64,000 bases of DNA from Clavibacter sp. VKM Ac-2873 (GTDB lineage: Bacteria; Actinomycetota; Actinomycetes; Actinomycetales; Microbacteriaceae). The notes under the pieces are model-generated. The model had not been told where the DNA came from. It searched no databases and worked only from the letters and a program-made list of their open reading frames with translations. How positions within the stretch are numbered: the first letter of the stretch is position 1; the number at the start of each line of letters is the position of its first letter. Position numbers and translations under genes: made by a program. Where the stretch lies: NCBI RefSeq assembly GCF_015351075.1, contig NZ_JADKRS010000002.1, forward strand, positions 372,001 to 436,000, written 5' to 3'. Shown piece by piece: positions 42,480-52,144 of the stretch.

Positions 42480-43343
42480 TCACCCGAACACCCGCCGCAC
42501 CACTTCGTGCTCCTGCTCGAGGCCGTCCCACTCGTCGGATCCGTCGGGCCGGCTCGACTCGTCGACCATCGCGAGCGCGCCCTGGTAGCCCGCGTCCTGC
42601 AGCACGCGGAGGGAGCGGGCGTAGTCGACGTCGTCGAGGCGGCCGCCGTCGTCGCGGTGCGCCTTCGCATGGCAGGTGACGGCGTGCGGCGCGATGCGGG
42701 CGAGCTGCTCGTGCTTGTGGGGCATGGTCCAGTTGCCGAGGTCGATGAGGAGGCGCACGTCGACGGCGTCGGCCAGGAGCGCGAGCACCGCGTCCGCGTC
42801 GGGCAGCAGCTCGCGCCAGTTCTCCGTGACCACGGCGACGCCCGGGTGCGCGGCGGCGAGACGGGAGAGGCGGCGCGCGCTCGCCGCCAGCAGCTCCGGC
42901 GTGGGCGCGCTCCGGCCGGCGACGACGCGGGCGTGGTGCGCGCCGAGCGCCTCGGCGTCGGCGAGGCGGTCGGAGATCCACCGCTCGTGCAGGTCGGCGT
43001 CGGTGGGGTGCGTGAGGTCGCCGTCGTCGACGAGGAACGCGTCGAGCGTGATCCCCGACGCCGCGAGCGACGCCCGCAGCTCGGCGAGGTAGCCGGCGTC
43101 CCGCGTGGGCAGCTGGAAGTGGGTGATCTGCACGGCCCGGTACCCGCGCCGCGCCAGCTCGGCGGGGAGATCCAGGAGGTCGAGCGCGTCCGCCGCGCGT
43201 CCGCCCCGGGTGGTCGGGCCGGATCCGTCGGGCCCGGGAACGCGCGGCCGCCCGAGCGTGCCGTCGAGGGACCACGCGTGCACGGCCTTGTCGGTCGGGC
43301 GGGTGGACGCGGCGGGGCGGGCGGCGCCGGTCGGGCCGGTCAT
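42480..43343 (-). CDS. Sugar phosphate isomerase/epimerase (AP endonuclease-2 TIM barrel)
   Basis: 287 residues, ATG at 43343. Xylose-isomerase-like TIM barrel: [32 protein letters not shown] (metal-type Glu), [18 protein letters not shown] and [13 protein letters not shown]. The metal ligands expected of the family (Glu, Asp, His, Glu) are plausible at these points. Divergent from the ThuA and Gfo/Idh genes; such trios process keto-sugars, inositols or related derivatives. Exact substrate unknown. Confidence 0.82.
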   Translation of the reverse strand: MTGPTGAARPAASTRPTDKAVHAWSLDGTLGRPRVPGPDGSGPTTRGGRAADALDLLDLPAELARRGYRAVQITHFQLPTRDAGYLAELRASLAASGITLDAFLVDDGDLTHPTDADLHERWISDRLADAEALGAHHARVVAGRSAPTPELLAASARRLSRLAAAHPGVAVVTENWRELLPDADAVLALLADAVDVRLLIDLGNWTMPHKHEQLARIAPHAVTCHAKAHRDDGGRLDDVDYARSLRVLQDAGYQGALAMVDESSRPDGSDEWDGLEQEHEVVRRVFG

Positions 43344-43420
43344 CGGATCGCTCGGGTCGGGTCGTGGGCGATGGCGTTCATGCGGCCTCCCGGGTCGCCC
43401 GCATCGGCGCGGGGCATGCG

Positions 43421-43430
43421 TACGATCGTA
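43421..43430. promoter_or_regulatory. Short palindrome in divergent sugar-locus promoter
   Basis: tacgatcgta is a perfect 10-bp palindrome in the 177-bp gap between the TIM-barrel gene and thuA-like gene. Candidate operator; no regulator gene is adjacent. Confidence 0.35.
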
Positions 43431-43520
43431 GGCGCGGGCATGCCGCGTCGTCAGGCCGATCCCGGGCCGACAGGACCGGCGCCCATCCCGAACCCCGATC
43501 ACCGCCGAACGAGGAGCGCC

Positions 43521-44252
43521 ATGGACATCGTCGTCTGGAACGAGAACGTGCACGAGAGCCGGGGGGACGCGACGGTCCTGTCGCACTACCCGGACGGGAT
43601 CCACGCCGTCGTCGCCGACGGCCTCCGCGAGCTGCTGGGCGACGACGCGTCCGTGAGCACCGCCACGCTGCAGGATCCGGAGCACGGCCTCACCGAGGAG
43701 CGCCTCGCCGGCACCGACGTCCTCTACTGGTGGGGCCACGTCGCGCACGGCGAGGTGTCCGACGAGGTCGTCGCGCGCGTGATCCGCCACGTGCACGCTG
43801 GCATGGGCCTCGTCGTGCTGCACTCGGGCCACTACTCGAAGGTGTTCACGCGCCTGATGGGCACGACGTGCTCGCTGAAGTGGCGCAACGACGGCGAGCG
43901 CGAGCTGGTCTGGACCATCGCGCCGCAGCACCCCATCGCCACCGGGATCCCGCACCCGATCGTCATCGACCGGCAGGAGATGTACGGCGAGCAGTTCGAC
44001 ATCCCGCGCCCCGACGAGGAGGTGTTCCTCTCCACCTTCGCGGGCGGCGAGGTCTTCCGCTCGGGCGTCGCGTACCACCGCGGCCGCGGCCGGGTCTTCT
44101 ACTTCTCGCCCGGCGACCAGGAGTACCCCGTGTACCACCACCCCGACATCCGCCGCGTGCTCGCGAACGCCGCCCGCTGGGTCGCGCCCACGGACGGCCG
44201 CGCCGACCTCACAGCCGACGAGCACCCGCGCGACTGGTTCCTCGCCCGATGA
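43521..44252 (+). CDS. ThuA-domain protein
   Basis: 243 residues, ATG at 43521 after GAGGAG. Complete ThuA (trehalose utilisation) domain: [62 protein letters not shown], and [20 protein letters not shown]. ThuA proteins belong to a class-I glutamine-amidotransferase-like fold and have been tied to disaccharide 3-keto derivative metabolism together with a Gfo/Idh dehydrogenase, which is the next gene here (4-bp overlap). Confidence 0.9.
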   Translation: MDIVVWNENVHESRGDATVLSHYPDGIHAVVADGLRELLGDDASVSTATLQDPEHGLTEERLAGTDVLYWWGHVAHGEVSDEVVARVIRHVHAGMGLVVLHSGHYSKVFTRLMGTTCSLKWRNDGERELVWTIAPQHPIATGIPHPIVIDRQEMYGEQFDIPRPDEEVFLSTFAGGEVFRSGVAYHRGRGRVFYFSPGDQEYPVYHHPDIRRVLANAARWVAPTDGRADLTADEHPRDWFLAR

Positions 44253-45364
44253 GCGCCGCGAAGGGGACGCCGGCCGCTCCCGCCGCCTCGCCCGCGCCCG
44301 ACGCTCCCGCCGCCCCCGCCTATGACGGCCCCCGCGTCCGCGTGATCCACGTCGGCCTCGGCGGCTGGGGCGGCGACTGGGCGCGCAACGCCGTGCCCCG
44401 CGTCGACGAGATCGAGGTGGCCGCGATCGTGGAACCGAGCGAGCCCACCCGCGAGAGGGTGCGCGCGCTGCTCGGACTCCCCGCGTCCGCGGCGTTCGCC
44501 TCGCTCGCCGACGCGCTCGCCGCCGTGGAGGCGGACGCCGTCATCGTCACGGCCCCTGCCGTCACGCACGCCCCGCTCGCCCTCGAGGCGCTCGAGGCCG
44601 GCAAGCACGTCATCGTCGAGAAGCCGTTCGCCAACTCGACCGCCGAGGCCGCCGCCGTCGTCCGCCGCGCCGAGGAGCTCGGGCTCATCGTGCAGGTCAG
44701 CCAGAACTACCGCTGGTACCCCGCCCCCCGCCGCGTGCGCGAGCTGCTGGCCGCCGACGCGCTGGGCGAGGTCGCGACCATCGAGATCGACTTCCGCCAG
44801 TGGGACAACGACGAGCCCGACGACTACCCGCACTACCGGTTCCCGCAGCCGATCATCAACGACATGGCGATCCACCACTTCGACCTGATCCGCATGGTCA
44901 CCGGCCGCGAGGCCGTCCGCGTGTTCGCCCGCACCAGCCGCCCGTCGTTCAGCCACTACCAGGACCCCGCGGTCGCGTCCATGGTCATCGAGCTGGAGGG
45001 CGGCCTGATCGTCGACTACCGCGGCAGCTGGCTGCACCGCGGACCCGTCACACCCTGGGCGGGCGAGTGGCGCATCTCCGGCGAGGACGGCGAGCTGACC
45101 TTCACGAGCCGCGGCGAGGGCGTCTCGGCCGACCGGGTCGGGATCCGCGACGCCGCGGGCGCCGAGCGCGAGCTCGACCTCGAGACGCTGCCGCTCATCG
45201 GCCGCGCCGCGGGCCTGCGCGCCTTCGCCCTCTCGATCCTCGGCGGCCCGCCGCCCGAGACCAGCGGCCGCGACAACCTCGGCAGCCTCGCGCTGATGGA
45301 GGCCGCCGGCCGCTCCGCGGAGTCGGGCCGCTTCGAGGAGGTGCGCGACCCGCTCGCGCGGTGA
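44249..45364 (+). CDS. Gfo/Idh/MocA-family oxidoreductase
   Basis: 371 residues, ATG at 44249 in the ATGA overlap. An Ala/Pro-rich leader of about 28 residues precedes the Rossmann motif [14 protein letters not shown]; the family hallmark [13 protein letters not shown] holds the catalytic Lys, and [16 protein letters not shown] is the C-terminal domain His block. It oxidises or reduces a sugar or cyclitol with NAD(P). With the ThuA protein it may act in 3-keto-sugar metabolism (ThuB-like), which is inference from the pairing. Confidence 0.9.
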   Translation: MSAAKGTPAAPAASPAPDAPAAPAYDGPRVRVIHVGLGGWGGDWARNAVPRVDEIEVAAIVEPSEPTRERVRALLGLPASAAFASLADALAAVEADAVIVTAPAVTHAPLALEALEAGKHVIVEKPFANSTAEAAAVVRRAEELGLIVQVSQNYRWYPAPRRVRELLAADALGEVATIEIDFRQWDNDEPDDYPHYRFPQPIINDMAIHHFDLIRMVTGREAVRVFARTSRPSFSHYQDPAVASMVIELEGGLIVDYRGSWLHRGPVTPWAGEWRISGEDGELTFTSRGEGVSADRVGIRDAAGAERELDLETLPLIGRAAGLRAFALSILGGPPPETSGRDNLGSLALMEAAGRSAESGRFEEVRDPLAR

Positions 45365-45479
45365 TCCGCGCGGGTCCGGCCGCCCCCGCGTCACCCAGGA
45401 ATAGCCGGGCGGCGTCCCGCATTGTGATCCGCGAGGCCCGCCGCTGTGCCGCATCCCCGACATCGACCGAAGGACCGCC

Positions 45480-46085
45480 ATGACCCTCACCGAGGACGCC
45501 CCCACCGCATCCACCGCCCGCACCGCCGACACAGCCGTGCCGATCGTGCGCGAGCTCGACGCCCGCTGGAGCCCGCGCTCCTTCGACCGGGACGCCACCG
45601 TCTCCGACCAGCAGCTCGACGCCCTCCTCGAGGCCGCGCGCTGGGCGCCGTCCGGCAGCAACCAGCAGCCGCGCCGCTTCATCGTCGCCCGCCGCGGCAC
45701 GCACGCGTTCGACACCATCGTCGACTCCCTCATCGGCTTCAACGCGGCGTGGGCCGTGAACGCGTCGGCGCTCGTCGTCGCGATCGCCGAGACCTCCACG
45801 GTCGAGGGCGAGAAGCGCCCCTACGCCGCGTACGACCTCGGCCAGGCCGTCGCCCACCTGTCCGTGCAGGCGCAGGCCGAGGGCCTCCACACGCACCAGA
45901 TGGCCGGCGTCGAGTTCGGCACGCTGTCCGCCGCGTTCGACCTGCCCGAGAACCTGCAGCCGCTCACGGTCACGGCCGTCGGCACGGTCGCTCCCGCCGA
46001 CGCGCTCGAGGGTCCGCTCGCCGAGCGCGAGACCGCCCCTCGCTCGCGCCTGCCGCTCTCCGAGCTGGTGCTCGTCCGCGAGTAG
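45480..46085 (+). CDS. Nitroreductase-family flavoprotein
   Basis: 201 residues. FMN-binding N-terminus ARWSPRSFDRDATVSDQQLD, LLEAARWAPSGSNQQPRRFI (flavin phosphate site) and YDLGQAVAHLSVQAQAEGLH, all standard for the family. It should use NAD(P)H to reduce nitro, quinone or similar compounds. It lies 115 bp after the Gfo/Idh gene on the same strand, with no evident link. Confidence 0.9.
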   Translation: MTLTEDAPTASTARTADTAVPIVRELDARWSPRSFDRDATVSDQQLDALLEAARWAPSGSNQQPRRFIVARRGTHAFDTIVDSLIGFNAAWAVNASALVVAIAETSTVEGEKRPYAAYDLGQAVAHLSVQAQAEGLHTHQMAGVEFGTLSAAFDLPENLQPLTVTAVGTVAPADALEGPLAERETAPRSRLPLSELVLVRE

Positions 46086-46185
46086 TCCCGCCCCGCACGC
46101 TAGCGGCCGTCGACCCTCGGGTCGGCGGCCGCTCGTGCGTCGGGCGCGGGTCGTCGGGTCCGCGGCGTCGGGACAGGCGCGCGGG

Positions 46186-46593
46186 TCAGCCCCCGAGCAC
46201 GCGCCCGACGAGGTCCTGCAGGAACGGGATCGCGTCCTGCACCTGGTCGACGCTCGCGATCACGGTGGCGACGAGCGGCCACGCGGATCCCACGAGCGTC
46301 GCGACCACGGCCGAGACCGCGGCGACCCACGCGACCCGGCCGTCCCGGGTGCGGGCGGCGATGCCGAGCATCACGACCGCGACCACCAGCGACACGCCCA
46401 CGCCGAGCGCGATGAGGGTCACGGGCACGTCGAGCTGGCCGGCGGTCGCGGCATCGGCCGCGCCGATGAACCCGAGCACGGGCAGCAGCACCACGACCAC
46501 GGCCACGATCGCCACGACGAGCCCGGTGACGGCGGCCGCGCGCGTGGCCCGCGGTCGGCGGCGGAGGACGGGGCCGGCGGAGCGGGCGCTCAT
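46186..46593 (-). CDS. Hypothetical membrane protein, four predicted spans
   Basis: 135 residues, ATG at 46593. A basic start (MSARSAGPVLRRRPR) and hydrophobic segments at about 20-45, 58-80 and 88-110, then an amphipathic C-terminus (VQDAIPFLQDLVGRVLGG). No family recognised. It overlaps by 4 bp a tiny upstream frame with a good ribosome site, so the two may be translated together. Confidence 0.65.
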   Translation of the reverse strand: MSARSAGPVLRRRPRATRAAAVTGLVVAIVAVVVVLLPVLGFIGAADAATAGQLDVPVTLIALGVGVSLVVAVVMLGIAARTRDGRVAWVAAVSAVVATLVGSAWPLVATVIASVDQVQDAIPFLQDLVGRVLGG

Positions 46594-46706
46594 CGCGTGG
46601 CCCCTCGGCCGTCGGCGCCGAGGGTGGCGGTGGTGCGGGCGCCGGTCGGGCCGGCGGATGCGGATGCGGTCTGCGCGGCACGGGATCCGCGGGTCGGGTC
46701 GTCCAT
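46590..46706 (-). CDS. Possible 38-residue leader protein
   Basis: ATG at 46706 with CAGGAG 6 bases upstream opens MDDPTRGSRAAQTAS..., rich in Ala, Thr and Gly, ending in an ATGA overlap with the 46593 start. Either a small protein or a translational-coupling leader. It is too short to judge by composition. Confidence 0.35.
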   Translation of the reverse strand: MDDPTRGSRAAQTASASAGPTGARTTATLGADGRGATR

Positions 46707-46926
46707 GGCTGCTCCTGTCGGGTGGTGCGTCACCCAGGAGACGTGACGGGCCCGCCGATCGTCCCGCCCGTCCAGGAGGCGCCCAGCGGGGAGCGCGAGA
46801 CGTTCGCTCCGCGGATGGGGCCGCGCGCGGGCCCTTCGCTCGGCGGATCGGGCGGATCAGACGGAGGCGAGCCCGGGTCGCGTAGAGTCCGGCACGCCCG
46901 CCGTCCCCGATCCCCGGAGCACCCCC

Positions 46927-48309
46927 ATGACCGAGATCCTCGACTACGTCCGCACCTGGCTCGACCACCGCGTCTGGCAGACCCGCGTCCCCGGCGCCCA
47001 GGTCGCCATCGCCCGGCACGGCGAGGTCGTGCTAAGCGAGGCGTTCGGCGTCGCCGATCCCACCACCGACGCGCCGCTCACCCCCGCGCACCTCTTCCGG
47101 GTCGCGTCGCACTCGAAGTCGTTCGCCGCCACCGCGATCCTGCAGCTCGCCGAGCAGGGCGCCCTCCGCCTCGACGACACGCTCGGCCGGCACGTGCCCG
47201 AGCTGGCCGACGCCGGATCCGAGCTCGCCGACGTCACGGTCGCCGCGCTCCTGGAGCACGGCGCGGGCGTCCTCCGCGACGGGCCCGACGGCGACCACTG
47301 GCAGCACTCCGGCCCGTTCCCCGACCGCGCGCACCTCCTGGCCATCGCGACCGCGCCCGGCGTCGCCAAGGTCGCGCCCGACACCGCGTTCAACTACTCG
47401 AACATCGGGTACTCCCTGCTCGGCCTCGTGATCGAGTCGGCGTCCGGCCTCTCCTTCGCCGACTACCTGGCCGAGCGGATCGCCGCCCCGCTCGGCCTCC
47501 GCGACACCACCGCGGAGTACGTCCCGGCGCGCGCGGACGAGTACGCGGCCGCGTCCACCTCGCTCCGCACCTCGCGCGAGCGCAGCGTCCTCCCGCACGT
47601 CGACACGCGCGCCATGGCCGCGGCCACGGGCGTCACGAGCACCGCGGCGGAGCTCGTCTCCTTCTTCTCCGCGCTCGTGCTGCCCGACGACGAGCGGCTC
47701 CTCTCGGCCGCGTCGAAGCGCATCCAGCAGCGGCCGCGCTACGACACGAGCGCGGACGCGGCCGGCACCCGCCGCTACGGCTACGGCCTCATCATCGAGC
47801 GCGTCGGATCCGGCGCGCACGAGGCCACGGTCATCGGCCACTCGGGCGGGTACCCGGGCCACATCACGCGCACGGCGGTGGATCCCGTGAGCGGGTGGGC
47901 CGTCACCGTCCTCACCAACGCGATCGACGGCCCGGCCGCGGCGCTCAGCACGGGCATCCTCGAGCTGCTCCTCGCGGACTCGGCCGCCACCGCGGAGGAG
48001 CGCGCCGCGGTCGACGCGCCCTTCGCGGGTCGCTTCGCCAACGTGTGGGGGATGCAGGACTACCAGGTCATCGGCGACCGCTTCCTCCGCATCGACCCGA
48101 CGGCCGAGCACCCGCTCGACTCCGTGGACGTGCTCGAACGCACGGGCGACGCGTCGGCGCGCATCGTGGAGGGCGACGGGTTCGGATCCGTCGGCGAGGA
48201 GGTCACGGCCGAGCGCGGCGCCGACGGCAGCATCGACCGGATCCGCGCGGGCGGCGGCATGACGCTGGAGCCGCTGGTGCGCGAGTGGGTCCCGCGGTCG
48301 CGCGGGTGA
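46927..48309 (+). CDS. Serine hydrolase, beta-lactamase class C fold
   Basis: 460 residues, no signal peptide. FRVASHSKSFAATAIL gives the Ser-x2-Lys nucleophile box, FNYSNIGYSLLG the Tyr-x-Asn box, and VIGHSGGYPGHITR the third HxG box. The C-terminal 120 residues form an extra beta-rich part (LRIDPTAEHPLD, VLERTGDASARIV). Family members are esterases, D-aminopeptidases or carboxypeptidases as often as beta-lactamases; the missing signal peptide favours a cytoplasmic esterase or peptidase role. Confidence 0.88.
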   Translation: MTEILDYVRTWLDHRVWQTRVPGAQVAIARHGEVVLSEAFGVADPTTDAPLTPAHLFRVASHSKSFAATAILQLAEQGALRLDDTLGRHVPELADAGSELADVTVAALLEHGAGVLRDGPDGDHWQHSGPFPDRAHLLAIATAPGVAKVAPDTAFNYSNIGYSLLGLVIESASGLSFADYLAERIAAPLGLRDTTAEYVPARADEYAAASTSLRTSRERSVLPHVDTRAMAAATGVTSTAAELVSFFSALVLPDDERLLSAASKRIQQRPRYDTSADAAGTRRYGYGLIIERVGSGAHEATVIGHSGGYPGHITRTAVDPVSGWAVTVLTNAIDGPAAALSTGILELLLADSAATAEERAAVDAPFAGRFANVWGMQDYQVIGDRFLRIDPTAEHPLDSVDVLERTGDASARIVEGDGFGSVGEEVTAERGADGSIDRIRAGGGMTLEPLVREWVPRSRG

Positions 48310-48385
48310 GGCGGGGGCGGGCGCGTCCCGCCGACGGATGACGGACGGCCGGGCGGGAACGATCCCTCCCCCTCGCCGCGCGTCC

Positions 48386-49900
48386 ATGCGCGGTTCACCG
48401 GGCGGAGGCCGCGGGGTCACGGTCCCTCCCTACCGTGCGGGAGGCCGCTCGGCCGTCGACCCCACGGAAGGCACCATCATCACCGCCACCACGACCGTCC
48501 GCCCACGCGCCCGCATCGCCGCGCTCCTCTCCGCCACCGTGCTCCTCGGCGTCGTGCTCGCGGGCCCCGGAGCGTCCTCCGCGCAGGCGGCGACCGCGCC
48601 CGCGCCGTTCGACCAGGCCACGATCGACCACGTCTACGCGTCCGACGCGACCTACGACTTCGTCCCCATGCTCGACGCGTTCCCGGCGCTGAAGAGCGGC
48701 CGGCCGGACATCATGCAGCTCAACGACGACATGACCGTGCAGATCAACCAGTCCGCCCCGAAGGCGCAGTCGGACCGTGCGATCATCGACCAGTACGCCG
48801 ACATGTCCGTGTCGATGTCCGACGGCCTCGGCGCCCGCCTCGGCGCGATCTACAAGGCCGCGCGCGACGCCGGGCAGCTGCCGAAGACGGCGGCGCTGCT
48901 CAACAAGGAGAACGGCCTCGTGGGCCGCGGCGGGTCGACGGGCCCGGCGAAGAACCACTACGCCAACCCGCGTCCCTACGTCCGCTTCCCGGAGCGCCTC
49001 CAGTACCGCGACAAGCCCGGCGGCAACGCGTGGGCCGGGCAGGACGGCTCCTACCCGAGCGGCCACACGTCGCAGGCGTTCTGGCAGGGCGTCTCGCTCG
49101 CGACGATGCTGCCGGAGCTCGCCCCGCAGATCCTCGCCCGCGCGTCCGACGCCGGCAACAACCGCATCGTGATGGCAGCGCACTACCCGATGGACGTGAT
49201 GGCCGGTCACATGATGGGCCAGAAGATCGTGCAGCGCCGCTGGGCCGACCCCGAGTTCCGCGACCTCTACGCCCAGGCCACGACGGAGCTGCGGCAGGTG
49301 CTCGAGGCCGGCTGCGGTGCCACGCTCGCGGTCTGCATCGCCGCGGACACGCCCTACCTGCCGACCGACCAGGCGCTCGCGGTCTACCGCCAGCGGCTCA
49401 CCTACGGCTTCCCGCTCGTGGGCGCGGCCGGGCAGCCGATGACCGTGCCGGACGGCGCCGAGTCGCTCCTCCGCTCCAGCCGCCCCGACCTCACCGACGC
49501 CCAGCGCCGGCAGGTGCTCGCCCTCACCGCCATCGATTCGGGCGAGCCGCTCGACCTCGGTACGGCCGGCAGCTGGGAGCGCATCGACCTCGCGGCCGCG
49601 ATGACCGCGAAGATCACGGTCGCCGCCGACGGCACGGTCTCCCTCGCGGGTGCCGCGACCGTGGATCCGTCGCCCGGTCCGGCCGCCTCGTCCGCCCCCG
49701 CGGACAGCGGTGCGACGACCGGCGGATCCGCGGCCGCGGCGGCGCACCCCGGGACCCGTGGCAGCGCGCACGCCGCGACGCTCGCCCGCACCGGATCCGA
49801 CCTCGCCCCCGGCGCCGTCACCGCGGCCGTCGGGCTGCTGGTCGCCGGCGGTGGGCTGGTGCTCGTGCGTCGCCGTCGGCGACGGAGGGCGCGCGGCTGA
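48386..49900 (+). CDS. Secreted PAP2 acid phosphatase with LAxTG anchor
   Basis: About 505 residues from ATG 48386, but the true start is unclear (see the separate site entry). Signal peptide: VRPRARIAALLSATVLLG to AQAAT. All three PAP2 signatures are present: KNHYANPRP (C1), YPSGHTSQAF (C2) and NRIVMAAHYPMD (C3), so a bacterial class A-type acid phosphatase. A Pro/Ala/Ser linker, then LARTGSD, a hydrophobic segment and a poly-Arg end: a cell-wall sorting signal of the LAxTG type used by class E sortases. The enzyme should be covalently displayed on the wall and release phosphate from organic esters. Confidence 0.88.
   Translation: MRGSPGGGRGVTVPPYRAGGRSAVDPTEGTIITATTTVRPRARIAALLSATVLLGVVLAGPGASSAQAATAPAPFDQATIDHVYASDATYDFVPMLDAFPALKSGRPDIMQLNDDMTVQINQSAPKAQSDRAIIDQYADMSVSMSDGLGARLGAIYKAARDAGQLPKTAALLNKENGLVGRGGSTGPAKNHYANPRPYVRFPERLQYRDKPGGNAWAGQDGSYPSGHTSQAFWQGVSLATMLPELAPQILARASDAGNNRIVMAAHYPMDVMAGHMMGQKIVQRRWADPEFRDLYAQATTELRQVLEAGCGATLAVCIAADTPYLPTDQALAVYRQRLTYGFPLVGAAGQPMTVPDGAESLLRSSRPDLTDAQRRQVLALTAIDSGEPLDLGTAGSWERIDLAAAMTAKITVAADGTVSLAGAATVDPSPGPAASSAPADSGATTGGSAAAAAHPGTRGSAHAATLARTGSDLAPGAVTAAVGLLVAGGGLVLVRRRRRRRARG
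48466..48478 (+). promoter_or_regulatory. Ribosome site followed by AUC, candidate non-AUG start
   Basis: GGAAGG at 48466-48471 is followed after 4 and 7 bases by in-frame ATC codons at 48476 and 48479. Starting there gives a short, basic, normal-length signal peptide, whereas the upstream ATG starts add about 30-45 Gly/Pro/Arg-rich residues and lack a good ribosome site. Confidence 0.4.
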
Positions 49901-49950
49901 CCCGCGGCCGGCCGCGCAGGCGGCCTCCGCCCGGGGCGCAGCTCGCGGGA

Positions 49951-51840
49951 TCAGCCGGCGCGGCCGCCGGGAGATCGGCGGCGACGCAGGCCGCCGACCG
50001 CCATGACCGCCCCGCCGACGAGCGCGACGCCCGCGGCGATCACGGCGTTCTGCGTGAGGGTGTTGACGCCGCCCCCGGCGATGCGCGCGGCGCCCGCGGC
50101 CTGCGGGGCGGATGCCGGGGATCCCGCTCGGGTCGCCGTCCTGTCGGCGTCCGCCGTCTCGTCCGCCGCGACCGCCGCCAGCTCCGGCGTCGTCCCCGGC
50201 GCGACCCGGTGCTTCGTCGCCTGCTCGAACGCGTACGCCATCGCGAGCAGGTCGCCGTCGTGGCTGCGGGGCGCGGCGAGCTCGAGGCCGACAGGAGCGC
50301 CCGTCGAGGTGAAGCCGGCCGGCACGGAGATCGTCGGGATCCCGGTGTTCGCGCCGATGTCGCAGAACGTCGTGCCCGCCCAGGTCGGCGTCGCGCTGGT
50401 GGCGCTCGTGGGCATCGCGAGCGCGTCGATCCCCTGCTCGGCGAAGAACGCGTCCATCGCCGACTTGCCGGCGTCCTGCTCCGCGATCGACCGGTCGTAG
50501 TCGGAGTTCGGGACGTCCGCGTGGCTGAGGAAGTACGCGATGTCGGAGTCGGTGAGCGCGCTCGGCCGGTCGGCCATCACGTCGGCGAAGGAGAGCACGT
50601 CGGCGGGCTCCGTGCGAGCGGCGACGCGCGCCGGCCAGGTCGCCGGCGTCTCGCGGAGGAAGCGGTCGATCGCGGGCCGCATGTCGCGCCATCCGCCGCT
50701 CTGCAGCGTCCGCTCCACGAACTCCCGCGTGAGCGGCACGTCCACCACCTCGGCGCCCTGGGCCTCGAGGTCGCGGACCGCCTCGTCCATGAGCGCGGTC
50801 GTCTCGGCGAGGCCCGGCCGCTCGGGATCCTCCGGGATGTCCCAGCGCACCCGCCCGATGCGCGTCCCGGCGAGGGCGGTGGTCGACAGGCCGGAGACGT
50901 ACGCATCGGTGTCCTGCTGGTCGGCGATCTCCGTGAGCGGATCCGCGGGGTCGCGCCCCGCGAGCACCTCGGTGATCAGCGCCGCGTCGGCGACCGTGGT
51001 GGTCATCGGGCCCGAGACGTCCTGCCGGGGCGAGAGCGGCACGATGCCGGCCGTGCTCGTGAGCCCCATCGTCGGCCGGAAGCCCACGAGCGACTGGTGC
51101 GTGGCGGGCCCCAGGATGGATCCGCACGAGTCTGTGCCCAGCCCCGCCGGCGCGTAGGCGGCCGCGACGGCCGCGGCCGTGCCGCCGCTGGATCCGCTCG
51201 CGCTCCACGATCGGTCGTACGGGTTTGCCGTGCGGCCGCGGGCCGAGCCCAGCGTGTACGTGCCGTGCCACGCGAACTCGGACATGTTCGTCTTCGCGAG
51301 GATGATCGCCCCGGCCGCCCGCAGCCGCGCGACCGCGGTGGAGTCGGCCGTCGTGCGGTAGTCGCGGAGCGCCGCGCTGCCGACCGTGGTGGGCATGTCG
51401 GCGGTGGCGTGGTTGTCCTTCACGACGAGGGGGACGCCGTGCAGCGGGCCGCGGATCGCGCCGGCCGCGCGCTCCGCGTCGAGCGTCGCGGCCGTCGCGA
51501 GCGCGTCCGGGTTCGTGGTGATGACGGCCTGCAGGCCCGGGCCGTCGTCGCCTGCGTCGTCGTCATACGCGTCGATGCGGGCGAGGTAGGCGCGGGTGAG
51601 CTCGACGGAGGTGGTGGATCCGGCCTCGAGGAGGGCGACCGCGTCGGCGACGCCCAGGTCGACGACGGCCGGGGCGGCCGGGGAGGAGATGGCCGATGCG
51701 CCAGGGGCGCCGTCCGCGGATGCGCGGGCGGGCTCCGCGACGACCCCGCCGCCCGCCGCGAGGCCGAGCACGAGCGCCGTCGCGGCGAGCGCGCGACCGC
51801 CGATGCGGATCCGGGCACGGGCGCGTCGACGAGCGGGCAT
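49951..51840 (-). CDS. Secreted amidase-signature enzyme with membrane tail
   Basis: 629 residues. N-terminal signal peptide ([20 protein letters not shown] to AEPARASA). Amidase signature core: GVPLVVKDNHAT gives the catalytic Lys, SASGSSGGTAAAVAAAYAP the cis-Ser and LGTDSCGSILGPA the nucleophile Ser, so the Ser-Ser-Lys triad is complete. The Arg that usually follows GSI is Leu, as in some peptide-amidase-like members. The C-terminus has a hydrophobic helix (NAVIAAGVALVGGAVMAVGG) and RRRR but no LPxTG/LAxTG, so it is probably a membrane anchor. Substrate: an extracellular amide, unknown. Confidence 0.9.
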   Translation of the reverse strand: MPARRRARARIRIGGRALAATALVLGLAAGGGVVAEPARASADGAPGASAISSPAAPAVVDLGVADAVALLEAGSTTSVELTRAYLARIDAYDDDAGDDGPGLQAVITTNPDALATAATLDAERAAGAIRGPLHGVPLVVKDNHATADMPTTVGSAALRDYRTTADSTAVARLRAAGAIILAKTNMSEFAWHGTYTLGSARGRTANPYDRSWSASGSSGGTAAAVAAAYAPAGLGTDSCGSILGPATHQSLVGFRPTMGLTSTAGIVPLSPRQDVSGPMTTTVADAALITEVLAGRDPADPLTEIADQQDTDAYVSGLSTTALAGTRIGRVRWDIPEDPERPGLAETTALMDEAVRDLEAQGAEVVDVPLTREFVERTLQSGGWRDMRPAIDRFLRETPATWPARVAARTEPADVLSFADVMADRPSALTDSDIAYFLSHADVPNSDYDRSIAEQDAGKSAMDAFFAEQGIDALAMPTSATSATPTWAGTTFCDIGANTGIPTISVPAGFTSTGAPVGLELAAPRSHDGDLLAMAYAFEQATKHRVAPGTTPELAAVAADETADADRTATRAGSPASAPQAAGAARIAGGGVNTLTQNAVIAAGVALVGGAVMAVGGLRRRRSPGGRAG

Positions 51841-51961
51841 GCGGCTCCATCCGGACGGGAGAGGGGTCTCCCCAGTCTGGGAACCGGGTGTTGCGGCGGC
51901 GTTTCCGGCGCGGGACGATCCCGGGTCGGCGACGCGGTGCGGCGCGCGGCGCCGGGCCGGG

Positions 51962-52144
51962 TCAGCGCTGCTTGGGGAAGACGATCCAGAGGATCAGGTA
52001 CAGCAGGACCTGCGGGCCCGGCAGCACGATCGAGAGCACGAACAGCAGGCGGACGAGGAAGCGGCTGATGCCGAAGCGGTCGGCGAGGGCGGCGCAGACG
52101 CCGGCGATGATCTTCCCGCGACGGGGACGCATGAGGGTGGCCAT
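51962..52144 (-). CDS. PspC-domain protein
   Basis: 60 residues, ATG at 52144. Nearly all of it is the PspC domain: RGKIIAGVCAALADRFGISR and LLFVLSIVLPGPQVLLYLILW, ending VFPKQR. Small PspC proteins sit in the membrane and are tied to phage-shock/envelope-stress responses. Stand-alone gene. Confidence 0.88.
   Translation of the reverse strand: MATLMRPRRGKIIAGVCAALADRFGISRFLVRLLFVLSIVLPGPQVLLYLILWIVFPKQR

Noticed and set aside
39379-42588. 1069-codon plus-strand frame
   Set aside because: Out of frame with the ABC exporter and antisense to the ferritin-like gene; composition is Arg/Gly/Asp/Pro shadow.
48395-51271. 958-codon minus-strand frame
   Set aside because: Overlaps the PAP2 and amidase genes in a wrong frame; no conserved motif.
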